A stretch of 64,000 nucleotides of DNA from positions 2,480,001-2,544,000 of the forward strand of contig NZ_CP049872.1 in assembly GCF_011302915.1 (NCBI RefSeq). Reading direction: 5' to 3'. The stretch's first letter is position 1. Each line of letters starts with the position of its first letter. The stretch comes from Thermomonas sp. HDW16. GTDB taxonomy: Bacteria; Pseudomonadota; Gammaproteobacteria; Xanthomonadales; Xanthomonadaceae. The notes beneath the pieces were generated by a model. The model made no database searches, was not told the DNA's origin, and saw nothing but the letters and a program-made list of their open reading frames with translations. Position numbers and translations under genes: made by a program. Shown in pieces: positions 18,519 to 27,895 of the stretch.

Positions 18519-21500
18519 TCAAACGGAACGCAGGCGTTCCAGCCGTGCCGCCAATCGCTTGGGCGAGACACCACCTTTCACGCCCAGTTCCTGCGCGAAC
18601 AGCTGCACCCGCAGTTCCTGCAGTTCCCAGCGCAGCGCCTGCGCTTCGGTATCGGCCGGATCCGCCGTGACCAACGCGTCTGCGAAGGGCTTGATCTCCA
18701 GCATGCGCGCCTGGTCCTTGGTCGGGTCGCGCTGCGCGCGCTCGGCACGCAACACCAGCGCTTTCAACCAGCGCGGATACTCGGCCAACACCTCCGCCGG
18801 CACATCGCGCAGGAAACCGGGGTGCGCCAATGCATCGAGCTGCGCGCGCATATCGTCCAGGTTGGCGCGCGCCCAGCCCATCAGCTTCGATTCCAGCTTC
18901 GCCCGCACTTCTGCCACCAGCGACAGGATCGTATCGGCCTGTTGCAGGCGGCGCATCGCTTCGCCAAATAGCGCCTTGCCGATGGCTTCACGGCGCTGCG
19001 CGAAAGCGTCGGCATCGCGAATCAGCAGCAGGTCGTATTCGGCGAGCGCGGCGAACGCGCCATCGACCAGATCGGCACGCAGGCGGTCGGCATCTTTCAG
19101 TCCATCGCGCCGCGGGTCCCGAGATTCGATGGCGGCGTACAGCAGCGAGATCTTCGGCTGCACCGGCAATTGCTTTCGCGCCTGCTTCATCTTGTCCGCC
19201 AGCGCGATCGCCAACAGCCGGCGCACGCCCTGCGGATGCAGGCGTTCGGCCACCTCGCGCTGCGCGTGCACGGCCAGCGACGCGGCTTCGCCATCGTCCT
19301 GCAGCGCCGGATACGCCGGCACTCCGCCTGCGCCCGGCACACTGAGCGGCACCGGCTGCACCGGAAACTCGGTCAACCCCGCTTGCGCCATGCCCTGCGC
19401 CGCATGGCGGGCGAAGGCATCGGCGGCGCGCTGACCGAAGCGGACGCGCAGTTCCGCAAGATCGCGCGATTCGGCGAGCACGCGCTTGCCATTGCTGTCG
19501 AACAGGCGCAGGTTTGCGCGCAGATGCGGTTCGATGCCGACTGCGTCGAAATCCAGCGCACTCACTTCCACACCCGACAACCGTTTCAGGAAACGCGCGA
19601 GCGCACCTTCGATGGCGTCGGCTTCAGGCTGCTGATGCGCTTCGGCAAACGCGCGACCGAAGTCCGGCGCCGGCACGAAATTGCGCCGCAACGCCTTCGG
19701 CAGCGATTTGATCAGCACGGTCGCCTTGTCGGCGACGAAGCCGAGCGCGAGCCACGACAGCCGCGCATCGTCGAGTGCATTCAACAGGTGCAACGGCACC
19801 GCGACGGTCATGCCATCGTCCACCGCGCCGGGATCGAAGCGGTACTGCACGGCGAGGCGCGCGCTGCCGAGTGCGATGTAGGCGGGATACAAGGCGGCAT
19901 CGGTCTGGTCGGCAACCAGCAGGTCGTCGCGCGACCATTCCAGCAATCCCTTCTGTTCCTTCGGCAGCTTGGACACCCAGGCATCCAGCGCCTGCGCGTT
20001 GTGCACATGCGGTGGCAGCCGATCCAGGTACCAGCGCGCCTGCCAGTCCTCGTCCACCACCAAGCCGACGCGGCGCAGCTTCGCCTCTTCTTCCTTGGCC
20101 TGTTCCAGCGTGCGCAGGTTGCGTTTCAGGAACGGGCTGCGGGTGTTGATCTCGCCGGTGAGAAGAGCTTCGCGCACGAAGATCACGCGCGACTCCTCCG
20201 GGAACAGCGCGCCGTAGTGCACCGGCTTCTTCGGCGCCAGCACCAGGCCGAACAAGCTGATCTGCTCGCTGCCGAGCACGCGCCCCTGCGCACGCGACCA
20301 GTGCGGATCGAAATGACGGCGCGCCAGCAGATGCGGCAATTCGGCGATGGCCCAGTCCGGCTCGACCGCGGCATTGGTCAGCGACCAGACTTTCTCGGTG
20401 TCCAGCAAGGTGGCCGACAGCACCCACGGCGGCGGTTTGGACGCGAGATTGGAGCCGGGGAACAGCTGGAATTTGCGGCCGCGCGGGCCGTCGAACACGC
20501 CGCGTTCACCGCGATGGCCGAGCTGGGTGGGCAGGCCGGCGATCAGGGCGCGATGCAATTCGGCGAAGCCGCCCGACGCATCATTTTGCTGCCAGCTGAG
20601 TTCATCGCACTGCAGCTTCAGCTGTCGGTGCAGTTCCCACCATTCGCGCAGGCGCAGGAAGCCGAGGAATTGCTTGTCCGACCATTTGCGCAGCTGCGAC
20701 TGGGTCATCTCCTCATGCGCATCACGATAGGCCTGCCACAGCTTGAGGATGCCGACGAACTCGGATTTCGCGTCGGCGAACTGCGCATGCGCGGCATCGG
20801 CGGCGGCGCGCGCATCAGCGGGGCGTTCGCGTGGATCCTGGATGCCGAGGAAGCTGGCGATCACCAGCATCTCGCGCAACACGCCATACGTGTTCGCGGC
20901 CACCAGCATGCGCGACAGCTTCACGTCGACCGGCAGCTTCGCCATCGTCCGGCCGATGGCAGTGAGCTTGCGTTGCCCGCTCTTATCGGGAATGTCGACC
21001 GCACCGAGCTCATTCAACTGCTGCCAGCCATCGGCGACCGCGCGCGAATCCGGCGGTTCCAGGAACGGGAACTGCTCGATATCGCCCAAGCCCAGCGACA
21101 ACATGCGCAGGATCACCCCGGCCAGCGCCGCGCGGCGGATTTCCGGATCGGTGAACTCCGCGCGCGAAGCGAAATCCGCTTCGGAATACAGGCGGATACA
21201 GGTACCGGGCGCGATGCGGCCGCAGCGACCGGCGCGCTGGTTGGCGCTGGCCTGCGACACTGCTTCGATATGCAGTCGGTCGAGTTTCTGCCGCGGGCTG
21301 TAACGCTTGACCCGCGCCACGCCGGGATCGACCACGTAATGGATGCGCGGCACCGTCAACGAGGTCTCGGCCACATTGGTCGCCAGCACGATCCGTCGCT
21401 GCGGGCCGGGCTGGAACACGCGATCCTGGTCGCGCGCGGACAGCCGCGCGTACAACGGCAGCACTTCGGTATGCCGGTACTTGCGCTTTTCCAACGCCTG

Positions 21501-22469
21501 GTGGACATCGCGGATCTCGCGCTCGCCGGGCAGGAAGATCAGGGTGTCGCCGATGCCCTTGTCGCGCTGGATTTCATCGCAGGCGGCAACGATGCCTGAA
21601 ATGGTGTCAGGGACAATTTCTCGGCGGGGGCGGCCAGCGGCTTCAGTCGTGTCGGAAATTGTCCCTGACACCATTTCTTCCAGCGGTCGATAACGCATCT
21701 CCACCGGATAGCCGCGCCCTTCCACGTTGACCACCGGCGCATCGTCGAAATGCTTCGAGAAGCGTTCGGTGTCGATGGTCGCCGAGGTCACGATCAGTTT
21801 AAGGTCGGGCCGCTTCGGCAGCAGCTGCTTGAGGTAGCCAAGCAGGAAGTCGATGTTGAGGCTGCGTTCGTGCGCCTCGTCGACGATGATCGTGTCGTAC
21901 TTCGACAGCCAACGGTCGTTCTGGATTTCCGCCAGCAGGATGCCGTCGGTCATGAACTTGATCGCCGTGGCGTCACTGACCGCATCGTTGAAGCGCACCT
22001 GAAAGCCGACCGCGCCGCCGAGCTGCACCTGCAGTTCCTCCGCTACGCGCCGCGCCACCGAGCGCGCGGCGATCCGCCGCGGCTGGGTGCAGCCGACCAT
22101 GCCAGCAGCTCCGCGCCCGGCCAGCAGGCACAGCTTCGGCAGCTGGGTGGTCTTGCCGCTGCCGGTTTCACCGGCGATCACCACCACCTGGTGGCTGCGG
22201 ATCAGCTCGACGATGCGTTCGGCTTCGGCGCCGATGGGCAAGGTTTCATCGATCTTTGCCGATGGCAGACGGGCGGCGCGACGTTCGCGCTCGGCGACGG
22301 AGGCCTGCAATCTCGAGGCGAAGGCGTCGCGCAGGACCGTGTCGCCGGGCTTCGCATTCCACTTCGACCACAAGCCCAGCAGGCGGCCACGGTCGCGCGT
22401 CAGCGCGCCATCGATGGCGCGCCGGGCCTGCTTCGGCGTCGATTGTTGTTCGCTCGCAATAGGCTGCAT
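18519..22469 (-). CDS. hrpA: ATP-dependent RNA helicase HrpA with an in-frame palindrome insert
   Basis: DEAH-box helicase, 1316 aa (family about 1300). Walker A GETGSGKTTQLPKLC and DEAHERSLN lie in the first RecA domain. The second has FLPGEREIRDVHQAL, ATNVAETSLTVP and the motif VI segment QRAGRCGRIAPG. HA2/OB and the long DUF3418-type C-terminus follow. Residues 265-291 (EMVSGTIS, an 11-residue spacer, EIVPDTIS) come from an 80-bp inverted-repeat element in the linker between the RecA domains, just after RYRPLE. The ATG at 22469 is preferred; a TTG at 22505 is in frame. Divergent from dps and upstream of relA. Confidence 0.95.
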   Translation of the reverse strand: MQPIASEQQSTPKQARRAIDGALTRDRGRLLGLWSKWNAKPGDTVLRDAFASRLQASVAERERRAARLPSAKIDETLPIGAEAERIVELIRSHQVVVIAGETGSGKTTQLPKLCLLAGRGAAGMVGCTQPRRIAARSVARRVAEELQVQLGGAVGFQVRFNDAVSDATAIKFMTDGILLAEIQNDRWLSKYDTIIVDEAHERSLNIDFLLGYLKQLLPKRPDLKLIVTSATIDTERFSKHFDDAPVVNVEGRGYPVEMRYRPLEEMVSGTISDTTEAAGRPRREIVPDTISGIVAACDEIQRDKGIGDTLIFLPGEREIRDVHQALEKRKYRHTEVLPLYARLSARDQDRVFQPGPQRRIVLATNVAETSLTVPRIHYVVDPGVARVKRYSPRQKLDRLHIEAVSQASANQRAGRCGRIAPGTCIRLYSEADFASRAEFTDPEIRRAALAGVILRMLSLGLGDIEQFPFLEPPDSRAVADGWQQLNELGAVDIPDKSGQRKLTAIGRTMAKLPVDVKLSRMLVAANTYGVLREMLVIASFLGIQDPRERPADARAAADAAHAQFADAKSEFVGILKLWQAYRDAHEEMTQSQLRKWSDKQFLGFLRLREWWELHRQLKLQCDELSWQQNDASGGFAELHRALIAGLPTQLGHRGERGVFDGPRGRKFQLFPGSNLASKPPPWVLSATLLDTEKVWSLTNAAVEPDWAIAELPHLLARRHFDPHWSRAQGRVLGSEQISLFGLVLAPKKPVHYGALFPEESRVIFVREALLTGEINTRSPFLKRNLRTLEQAKEEEAKLRRVGLVVDEDWQARWYLDRLPPHVHNAQALDAWVSKLPKEQKGLLEWSRDDLLVADQTDAALYPAYIALGSARLAVQYRFDPGAVDDGMTVAVPLHLLNALDDARLSWLALGFVADKATVLIKSLPKALRRNFVPAPDFGRAFAEAHQQPEADAIEGALARFLKRLSGVEVSALDFDAVGIEPHLRANLRLFDSNGKRVLAESRDLAELRVRFGQRAADAFARHAAQGMAQAGLTEFPVQPVPLSVPGAGGVPAYPALQDDGEAASLAVHAQREVAERLHPQGVRRLLAIALADKMKQARKQLPVQPKISLLYAAIESRDPRRDGLKDADRLRADLVDGAFAALAEYDLLLIRDADAFAQRREAIGKALFGEAMRRLQQADTILSLVAEVRAKLESKLMGWARANLDDMRAQLDALAHPGFLRDVPAEVLAEYPRWLKALVLRAERAQRDPTKDQARMLEIKPFADALVTADPADTEAQALRWELQELRVQLFAQELGVKGGVSPKRLAARLERLRSV
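21598..21677. repeat. REPIN-like 80-bp inverted-repeat element inside hrpA
   Basis: Left arm 21598-21620 and right arm 21655-21677 are perfect 23-nt inverted copies of the same module found in yoaA, separated by a GC-rich 34-nt spacer. The hrpA frame reads through in the same phase as in yoaA. A stem of this length would also form in the mRNA. Confidence 0.85.
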
Positions 22470-22552
22470 GAATCGGCGGATCAGTAAATTTTCATCACGC
22501 GGCAACGCCGCCAGCGGCTATTGTCGCCGCAACGCCCCCGAAGGACATCGCC

Positions 22553-23110
22553 ATGGCCAAGAAGAAGTCCCCGAAGAAAGCCGACGCGACCAAAGCCGCG
22601 AAGCCGGCGCCGGCCGCGCATGCCGACGGCGCACCGGGCATCGACATCGGCATTTCCGCCAGCGACCGCCGCAAGATCGCGGACGGTCTGTCGCATTTCC
22701 TGTCGGACGCCTTCACCCTGTACCTGAAGACCCACAATTTCCACTGGAACGTGACCGGACCGATGTTCAACGCCCTGCACGCGATGTTCGAGGGCCAGTA
22801 CACCGAGCAGTGGACGGCGCTTGACGAGATCGCCGAGCGCACCCGCGCGCTGGGCTTCAATGCACCAGGCTCCTATGCGGAGTTCATCAAACTGAGCTCG
22901 ATCCTGGAAGAACCCGGACTGACCGATGCCGCCGACTGGCGCGAAATGGTGCGCCAGCTGGTGGTGGGCAACGAGGCCGTGTGCCGCACCGCGCGCAAGG
23001 TGCTGGCCACGGCCGACAAGGCCGGCGACGATCCCACCGTGGACCTGATGACCCAGCGCCTGAACATCCACGAGAAGAATGCGTGGATGTTGCGCTCGCT
23101 GCTGCAGTGA
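22553..23110 (+). CDS. dps: Dps-family DNA-binding ferritin-like protein
   Basis: Ferritin-like dodecamer subunit that oxidises and stores iron and shields DNA in stress, 185 aa. The N-terminal tail is unusually rich in Lys/Ala (KKKSPKKADATKAAKPAPAA), fitting a DNA-binding tail. The inter-subunit ferroxidase motif is intact: HNFHWNVTGPMF, then HAMFEGQYTEQW and DEIAERTRALG supply the His, Asp and Glu ligands. The ATG has AAGGA 8 nt upstream. It is monocistronic and divergent from hrpA (83 bp). I see no confident OxyR site or promoter. Confidence 0.95.
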   Translation: MAKKKSPKKADATKAAKPAPAAHADGAPGIDIGISASDRRKIADGLSHFLSDAFTLYLKTHNFHWNVTGPMFNALHAMFEGQYTEQWTALDEIAERTRALGFNAPGSYAEFIKLSSILEEPGLTDAADWREMVRQLVVGNEAVCRTARKVLATADKAGDDPTVDLMTQRLNIHEKNAWMLRSLLQ

Positions 23111-23168
23111 GGCAGGCGACCGCGAAGCGGAAACGACGCCACGACGGCGTCGCTTCCGCTTCATCCAC

Positions 23169-23507
23169 TCAGTTTCGACTTCGACGCCTTGCGTCCCGGT
23201 AGGCCTCGTTGACCTGCCTGGCCTTGCGCTCGGCCAGTTCCCGGATTTCTGGGCCCATGGTCGCGACCTTGTCCGGATGGTACTGGCCGATCTTCTCGCG
23301 ATAGGCCGCGGCGACGTCCTCATCGCTGGCCCATTCGGAGACCCCCAGCACTTCGTGCCACGGCGCATCCGCAACCCCGGCTCCAGGATCGTCGGGATAG
23401 CCGACAGGGGCTTCGTCGTAGTCATCCGACGACTTGGTGAAAACCGACACCAGCCAGTAACCGATGGCCAGTCCGCTGGCGACCACCAACCCTTCCAGGA
23501 ATGTCAT
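23169..23507 (-). CDS. Membrane-anchored J-domain (DnaJ-like) protein
   Basis: 112-aa protein with an N-terminal hydrophobic helix (FLEGLVVASGLAIGYWLVSVF) and a C-terminal J-domain (about residues 49-110): WHEVLGVSEWASDEDVAAAYR, then the diagnostic HPD at 77-79 in GQYHPDKVATM. It would recruit DnaK at the membrane. There is no Gly/Phe or zinc region, so it is a class III, DjlA-like co-chaperone in size and layout. Its ATG overlaps the stop of the upstream membrane gene by 4 bp (ATGA), so the two are translationally coupled. Confidence 0.85.
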   Translation of the reverse strand: MTFLEGLVVASGLAIGYWLVSVFTKSSDDYDEAPVGYPDDPGAGVADAPWHEVLGVSEWASDEDVAAAYREKIGQYHPDKVATMGPEIRELAERKARQVNEAYRDARRRSRN

Positions 23508-24181
23508 GGCGCCTCCCGCTCGGACGATGGCAGGTCGGCACTTCGGTCGCCCGCCATGATGCCGTTCCTGGCGCTCAGCACACGAATCAATCGCGCATGC
23601 GTGTCCACATCGAGCATGGTCGCTGCGAACTCGCCGGCCGGAACCGCCAGCCCGCAGCGCAGGGTGACCCGCCGCACCAGGTTGATCGCGAACGGCGGGC
23701 AAGCGATCACGTCGAAGGCGATCGCGGCGATGTCCTTGCGCGACAGGTCGAGGATTGAGCGTCGGCGCGCCACGTGCGCAACGGACAGCGAGGAGACCAG
23801 GTACAACACGCCCAGCAGACCCAGCATCAGTCGCGGATCGAGGTTCACCCACAGGGCCAGCGGCAATACCAGGAACAGCAGCAGCGCGATCAATCGCGCC
23901 GGCCATCGCAACGGGCGGAGCACCGGCAGGATCACGTCCGTTGCCGGCGGATTGACTTGTGCTGACGCGCCCCAGCTCGCGCGGAAGACCGGCGCCCCCG
24001 GCGAAAACACTGCCGGCAGCACGGGATACCGCCCTGCCAGCATGAATCCGGCGCCCATCGACGCACGCCAGCGGCGGCCGCATTGCGCGAACACGACCTC
24101 GTCCCGATATAGCAGCGACGCACTGTCGAACAGATAAAACGCCGCAATACCGAGCAACAGCAGCATTTCCATCGATGCCAT
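23504..24181 (-). CDS. Uncharacterised membrane protein
   Basis: I do not recognise this 225-aa protein. Hydrophobic segments are at the N-terminus (MLLLLGIAAFYLFDSASLL) and centrally (ARLIALLLFLVLPLALWVNL, LMLGLLGVLYLVSSLSVAHV), suggesting three membrane spans. The C-terminal third is soluble and basic. The start is taken as the ATG at 24181, 2 nt after the stop of the DUF2167 gene; ATGs at 24172 and 24166 are also possible. It sits between the DUF2167 gene and the J-domain gene with no real gaps, so the three very likely form one operon. Confidence 0.6.
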   Translation of the reverse strand: MASMEMLLLLGIAAFYLFDSASLLYRDEVVFAQCGRRWRASMGAGFMLAGRYPVLPAVFSPGAPVFRASWGASAQVNPPATDVILPVLRPLRWPARLIALLLFLVLPLALWVNLDPRLMLGLLGVLYLVSSLSVAHVARRRSILDLSRKDIAAIAFDVIACPPFAINLVRRVTLRCGLAVPAGEFAATMLDVDTHARLIRVLSARNGIMAGDRSADLPSSEREAP

Positions 24182-24183
24182 GC

Positions 24184-25044
24184 TTAGGACTCGGCGCTCT
24201 TGTCCGTGCCCTTGTCCTTGCCGCCGAAGAACTTGCGGATGCTTGCACCGAAAGCAACAACGCCTACCAGCAACAATTTCCACATCTTCAACAGGAACAC
24301 ACCGATCACAGCGAACAACCCCTTCTTGGCGGCAACGGCCGCCGCACCGCCGGTGACCAACGCCGCCAGCCCATATTCGGCCACATGGTCGCCGGCACGG
24401 AAGTCGGCATAGCTTTCACCGGCAGTGAAGGCGAAACCGGGCAGCTTCGACTTGAAGTCCGCGACGGAGGCTTGCAACTGTTCCGGACTGGTCAGCAACA
24501 GCACCTGCATCACGCCTCGGCGCCCCAGCAGGCGGGTGTTGTAGTTGATCGTCTCACCGCTCGAATGCTCGCCCTTCAGGCGGAAGGCCCATTCCAGCGA
24601 CTTGATGGTGCCGTCGTACTGCGGCTTGAACGACCAGCCGGTGACATGGATGGGATCCCAGCCGTTCTCCTTGCGTTCCTCGTTCGCCGCTTCCGTGCCT
24701 TCGGTGACCGAGGACAGCAACGCGTCCGCATCCAGCTTCTCGTCGTCCTTGACGTAGCCGACCAGGTCGAACGAGAAGAACGCGATCCAGGACAGGTCCT
24801 GCTTCGCCAGGATGTATTCGTCGACCCCGGATTCGGGGTTCTCGGTGATGCGGTTGAATTCCTTCGCCCCGTCGGGCCCCAGGAAGGCATAGCCCTCCGG
24901 CACCTGGATCGAGGCATTCGCGCCGATCTGGCCCTTGGTCGGGCCGACCACCCAGGGAAGATCCTCGATCTTCTTCTCCTGGGCGAACACCGCGTTGGAC
25001 AAGAACAGGCACGCGAACGCGAATGCCGCCAGCAAATGCTTCAT
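24184..25044 (-). CDS. DUF2167 family membrane-anchored protein
   Basis: 286-aa exported protein. A Sec signal is at residues 1-21 (LLAAFAFACLFLSNAVFA). The body shows the features I associate with DUF2167: WVVGPTKGQIGANASIQVP, then GYAFLGPDGAKEFN, SWIAFFSFDLVGYVKDDEK and a WEFRL-like stretch (LEWAFRLKGEHSSG). One or two hydrophobic helices near residues 240-268 precede a Lys-rich tail. A strong GGAGGGAG site precedes the ATG. It leads a three-gene cluster with an unknown membrane protein and a J-domain protein. Biochemical function unknown. Confidence 0.75.
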   Translation of the reverse strand: MKHLLAAFAFACLFLSNAVFAQEKKIEDLPWVVGPTKGQIGANASIQVPEGYAFLGPDGAKEFNRITENPESGVDEYILAKQDLSWIAFFSFDLVGYVKDDEKLDADALLSSVTEGTEAANEERKENGWDPIHVTGWSFKPQYDGTIKSLEWAFRLKGEHSSGETINYNTRLLGRRGVMQVLLLTSPEQLQASVADFKSKLPGFAFTAGESYADFRAGDHVAEYGLAALVTGGAAAVAAKKGLFAVIGVFLLKMWKLLLVGVVAFGASIRKFFGGKDKGTDKSAES

Positions 25045-25203
25045 CGAAACTCCCTCCGTGGATAGCCATCCCCATGGCTTTCGATGATCTTAGCGCAGCC
25101 CATCGCGCCGAAACCCGATGCCGGCGCGCAACGGACCCATCCCCGATCCCCGCCTGCGGAAGAATCCGACAGGGACGCCAGCGCCGCTTGCTACCCTAGC
25201 GGC

Positions 25204-27018
25204 ATGCCTTCCGCCGCCCTCGCACAACTCCGCCAAGTCTTCGGCTACGACAGTTTCCGCGGCGAACAGGGCGAGATCGTCGACCAGGTCGCGGCCGGCG
25301 GCGATGCGCTGGTGCTGATGCCCACCGGCGGCGGCAAATCGCTGTGCTACCAGCTGCCGGCCTTGCTGCGCGAGGGCACCGGCATCGTGGTGTCGCCGCT
25401 GATCGCGCTGATGCAGGATCAAGTGGAGGCGCTGCGCCAACTCGGCGTGCGCGCGGCCTTCCTCAACTCCAGCCTGGATGCCGGCATGGCGGCGCAGGTC
25501 GAGCGACAGTTGCTCGATGGCGAACTCGACCTGCTCTACGTCGCACCCGAGCGCCTGCTGACATCTCGCTTCCTGTCGCTGCTGGAACGCACGCGGATCG
25601 CCCTGTTCGCCATCGACGAAGCGCATTGCGTCTCGCAATGGGGCCACGATTTCCGCCCCGAATACCGCCAGCTCACCCTGCTGCACGAGCGCTGGCCCGA
25701 GATCCCGCGCATCGCGCTGACCGCCACCGCCGATGCGCCGACCCGCCGCGAGATCGTCGAGCGGCTGGCGCTGGAAGACGCGCGTCAGTTCGTCAGTTCC
25801 TTCGACCGCCCGAACATCCGCTACACCGTTGTGGCCAAGGACGATAGCCGCCGGCAGTTGCTCGGCTTCCTCGACGAACATCGTGGCGACAGCGGCATCG
25901 TGTATTGCCTGTCGCGCCGCAAGGTGGATGCGACCGCCGCGATGCTGGCCGAACGCGGCCTGCGCGCCTTGCCGTACCACGCTGGCCTCGACGCGACCAC
26001 GCGCGCCGAGCACCAACGCCGTTTCCTGCGCGAGGACGGGATCGTGATGGTGGCGACGATCGCCTTCGGCATGGGCATCGACAAGCCGGACGTGCGTTTC
26101 GTCGCCCATCTCGACCTGCCCAAATCATTGGAAGGCTATTACCAGGAAACCGGCCGCGCAGGCCGCGACGACGAGCCCTCCGAAGCCTGGCTGGCGTATG
26201 GCCTGGGCGATGCCGTGCTGCTGCGGCGGATGATCGAGGACGGCGATGCCGGCGATGAACGCAAGCGGCTGGAACACGGCAAGCTGGACGCGCTGATCGG
26301 CTATTGCGAGTCCACCGGCTGCCGCCGGCAAACCCTACTGGCGTATTTCGGCGAAGCGCATGCCGGCGCCTGCGGCAACTGCGACAACTGCCTGCAGCCG
26401 CCGACGACCTGGGATGCCACCGAAGCCGCGCGCAAGGCGCTGTCCTGCGTGTACCGTACCGGCCAGCGCTTCGGCGCTGCCCACATGATCGACGTGCTGC
26501 GCGGCGCGGATACCGCCAAGGTGCGCCAGTTCGGCCACGATGCCGTCAGCACCTACGGCATCGGCGGCGACCTCGATGCGAAGCAATGGCGCGGCGTGTT
26601 CCGCCAGTTGGTGGCGGCCGGCCTGCTGGAGGCCGATATCGAAGGCCATGGCGCACTGCGCCTGACCACCGAGGCCACCCCGCTGCTGCGCGGCGAGCGC
26701 CGCCTGCAGCTGCGTGCGGAAGCGCCGAAACCCGAGCGCAAGCGCTCGCGCACGGACACCGGCAAACGTGCCGCATCGCCCATCATCGAACTTCCGGCGG
26801 AGGCCGCCGCGCGGTTCGCCGCGCTGCGCGAATGGCGCAGCGACATCGCCCGCGAACAAGGCGTCCCGCCCTACGTCATCTTCCATGACGCCACGTTGCG
26901 CAGCATCGCGCTGGAGTCGCCGCGCGATCTGGATGCGATGTCCACCATCGCCGGGGTGGGTGCCAGCAAATTGGAGCGTTACGGAAGTGCGGTGATTACA
27001 GTGCTGGAGGCGGCGTAA
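25204..27018 (+). CDS. recQ: ATP-dependent DNA helicase RecQ
   Basis: 3'-5' DNA helicase of recombination and fork repair, 604 aa (family about 600). Walker [19 protein letters not shown] in [20 protein letters not shown], and motif VI in [16 protein letters not shown]. The zinc site uses the cysteines of CESTGCRR and CGNCDNC. A winged-helix RQC domain follows, then an HRDC domain at about residues 530-600. The frame is open back to 25084, but the ATG at 25204 gives the family N-terminus. It is divergent from the DUF2167 gene (159 bp, nothing else seen there). Confidence 0.96.
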   Translation: MPSAALAQLRQVFGYDSFRGEQGEIVDQVAAGGDALVLMPTGGGKSLCYQLPALLREGTGIVVSPLIALMQDQVEALRQLGVRAAFLNSSLDAGMAAQVERQLLDGELDLLYVAPERLLTSRFLSLLERTRIALFAIDEAHCVSQWGHDFRPEYRQLTLLHERWPEIPRIALTATADAPTRREIVERLALEDARQFVSSFDRPNIRYTVVAKDDSRRQLLGFLDEHRGDSGIVYCLSRRKVDATAAMLAERGLRALPYHAGLDATTRAEHQRRFLREDGIVMVATIAFGMGIDKPDVRFVAHLDLPKSLEGYYQETGRAGRDDEPSEAWLAYGLGDAVLLRRMIEDGDAGDERKRLEHGKLDALIGYCESTGCRRQTLLAYFGEAHAGACGNCDNCLQPPTTWDATEAARKALSCVYRTGQRFGAAHMIDVLRGADTAKVRQFGHDAVSTYGIGGDLDAKQWRGVFRQLVAAGLLEADIEGHGALRLTTEATPLLRGERRLQLRAEAPKPERKRSRTDTGKRAASPIIELPAEAAARFAALREWRSDIAREQGVPPYVIFHDATLRSIALESPRDLDAMSTIAGVGASKLERYGSAVITVLEAA

Positions 27019-27067
27019 ACGTCACGCGGGCGGCGAGAAAGCCAGCTCATGCAATGCGGTCTTGGAA

Positions 27068-27143
27068 TGGTGGGCCGTGATGGATTCGAACCATCGACCA
27101 AAAGATTAAAAGTCTTCTGCTCTACCGACTGAGCTAACGGCCC
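27068..27143 (-). tRNA. tRNA-Lys (anticodon TTT)
   Basis: The minus strand folds as a full cloverleaf. The acceptor GGGCCGT (27143-27137) pairs with ACGGCCC (27078-27072). The D-arm is GCTCAGTCGGTAGAGC, the anticodon loop CTTTTAA with TTT, and the T-arm GATGGTTCGAATCCATC. The discriminator is A and CCA is encoded (27070-27068). It follows queC by about 44 bp on the same strand. Confidence 0.97.
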
Positions 27144-27187
27144 AAGAACCTGATTGTCGTGCCCGACATTGCGCCGGGGCGCGCATT

Positions 27188-27895
27188 CTAACCGATGGCG
27201 CCGTCAACGTAACGCGTGGGATCGGCCACGCCGGCTTCGGCGAAGCCTTGCGCGCGCAGGCGGCAGGCGTCGCAGTGGCGGCAGGCACGGCCTTCGGCAT
27301 CGGCCTGGTAGCAGCTGACGGTCTGCGAGAAATCCACGCCCAGGCGCAGGCCTTCGCGGACGATGTCGGCCTTGCTCATGCGCATCAGGGGCGCGTGGAC
27401 GCGGAAATTGCTGCCCTCGACGCCGGCCTTGGTGGCGAGGTTGGCCAACACCTCGAATGCCGCGATGAATTCCGGCCGGCAATCCGGATAGCCCGAATAG
27501 TCCACCGCGTTGACCCCGCAGAACAGGTCGGTGCTGCCCAGCACTTCGGCCCAGCCCAGCGCCACCGACAGCATGATCGTGTTGCGCGCCGGCACGTACG
27601 TGGATGGGATGCCTTCCCCGATCACATGGCCGTCGTCGTCGATGGGCACGTCGATGTCATCGGTGAGCGAGGAACCGCCGATGCTGCGCAGGTCCACGTG
27701 TACGGTCTTGTGCGCGATGGTGCCCAGCGCATTGGAAACGCGGCCGGCGGCATCGAGTTCGGAGGTGTGCCGCTGGCCGTAGCGCACGCTGAGCGCATGC
27801 ACGTCGAAACCGGCTTCGCGGGCGATGGCCAGCACCACCGCCGAGTCCATGCCGCCGGACACCAACACCACGGCAGGTTTGCGGGATGCGTTCAT
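27188..27895 (-). CDS. queC: 7-cyano-7-deazaguanine synthase QueC
   Basis: Converts 7-carboxy-7-deazaguanine to preQ0 with ATP and ammonia in queuosine synthesis, 235 aa. The PP-loop is [15 protein letters not shown]. The zinc-binding cysteines are [31 protein letters not shown] and the [15 protein letters not shown] segment are family hallmarks. The ATG at 27895 overlaps the queE stop by 4 bp (ATGA). Both genes extend the tol-pal run. Confidence 0.96.
   Translation of the reverse strand: MNASRKPAVVLVSGGMDSAVVLAIAREAGFDVHALSVRYGQRHTSELDAAGRVSNALGTIAHKTVHVDLRSIGGSSLTDDIDVPIDDDGHVIGEGIPSTYVPARNTIMLSVALGWAEVLGSTDLFCGVNAVDYSGYPDCRPEFIAAFEVLANLATKAGVEGSNFRVHAPLMRMSKADIVREGLRLGVDFSQTVSCYQADAEGRACRHCDACRLRAQGFAEAGVADPTRYVDGAIG

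Noticed and set aside
19170..21599. 809-aa plus-strand ORF opposite hrpA
   Set aside because: Antisense to the conserved HrpA helicase core; no recognisable motifs.
22470..22552. dps promoter with a TATTGT -10
   Set aside because: No -35 at an acceptable distance could be found, so no promoter is claimed.
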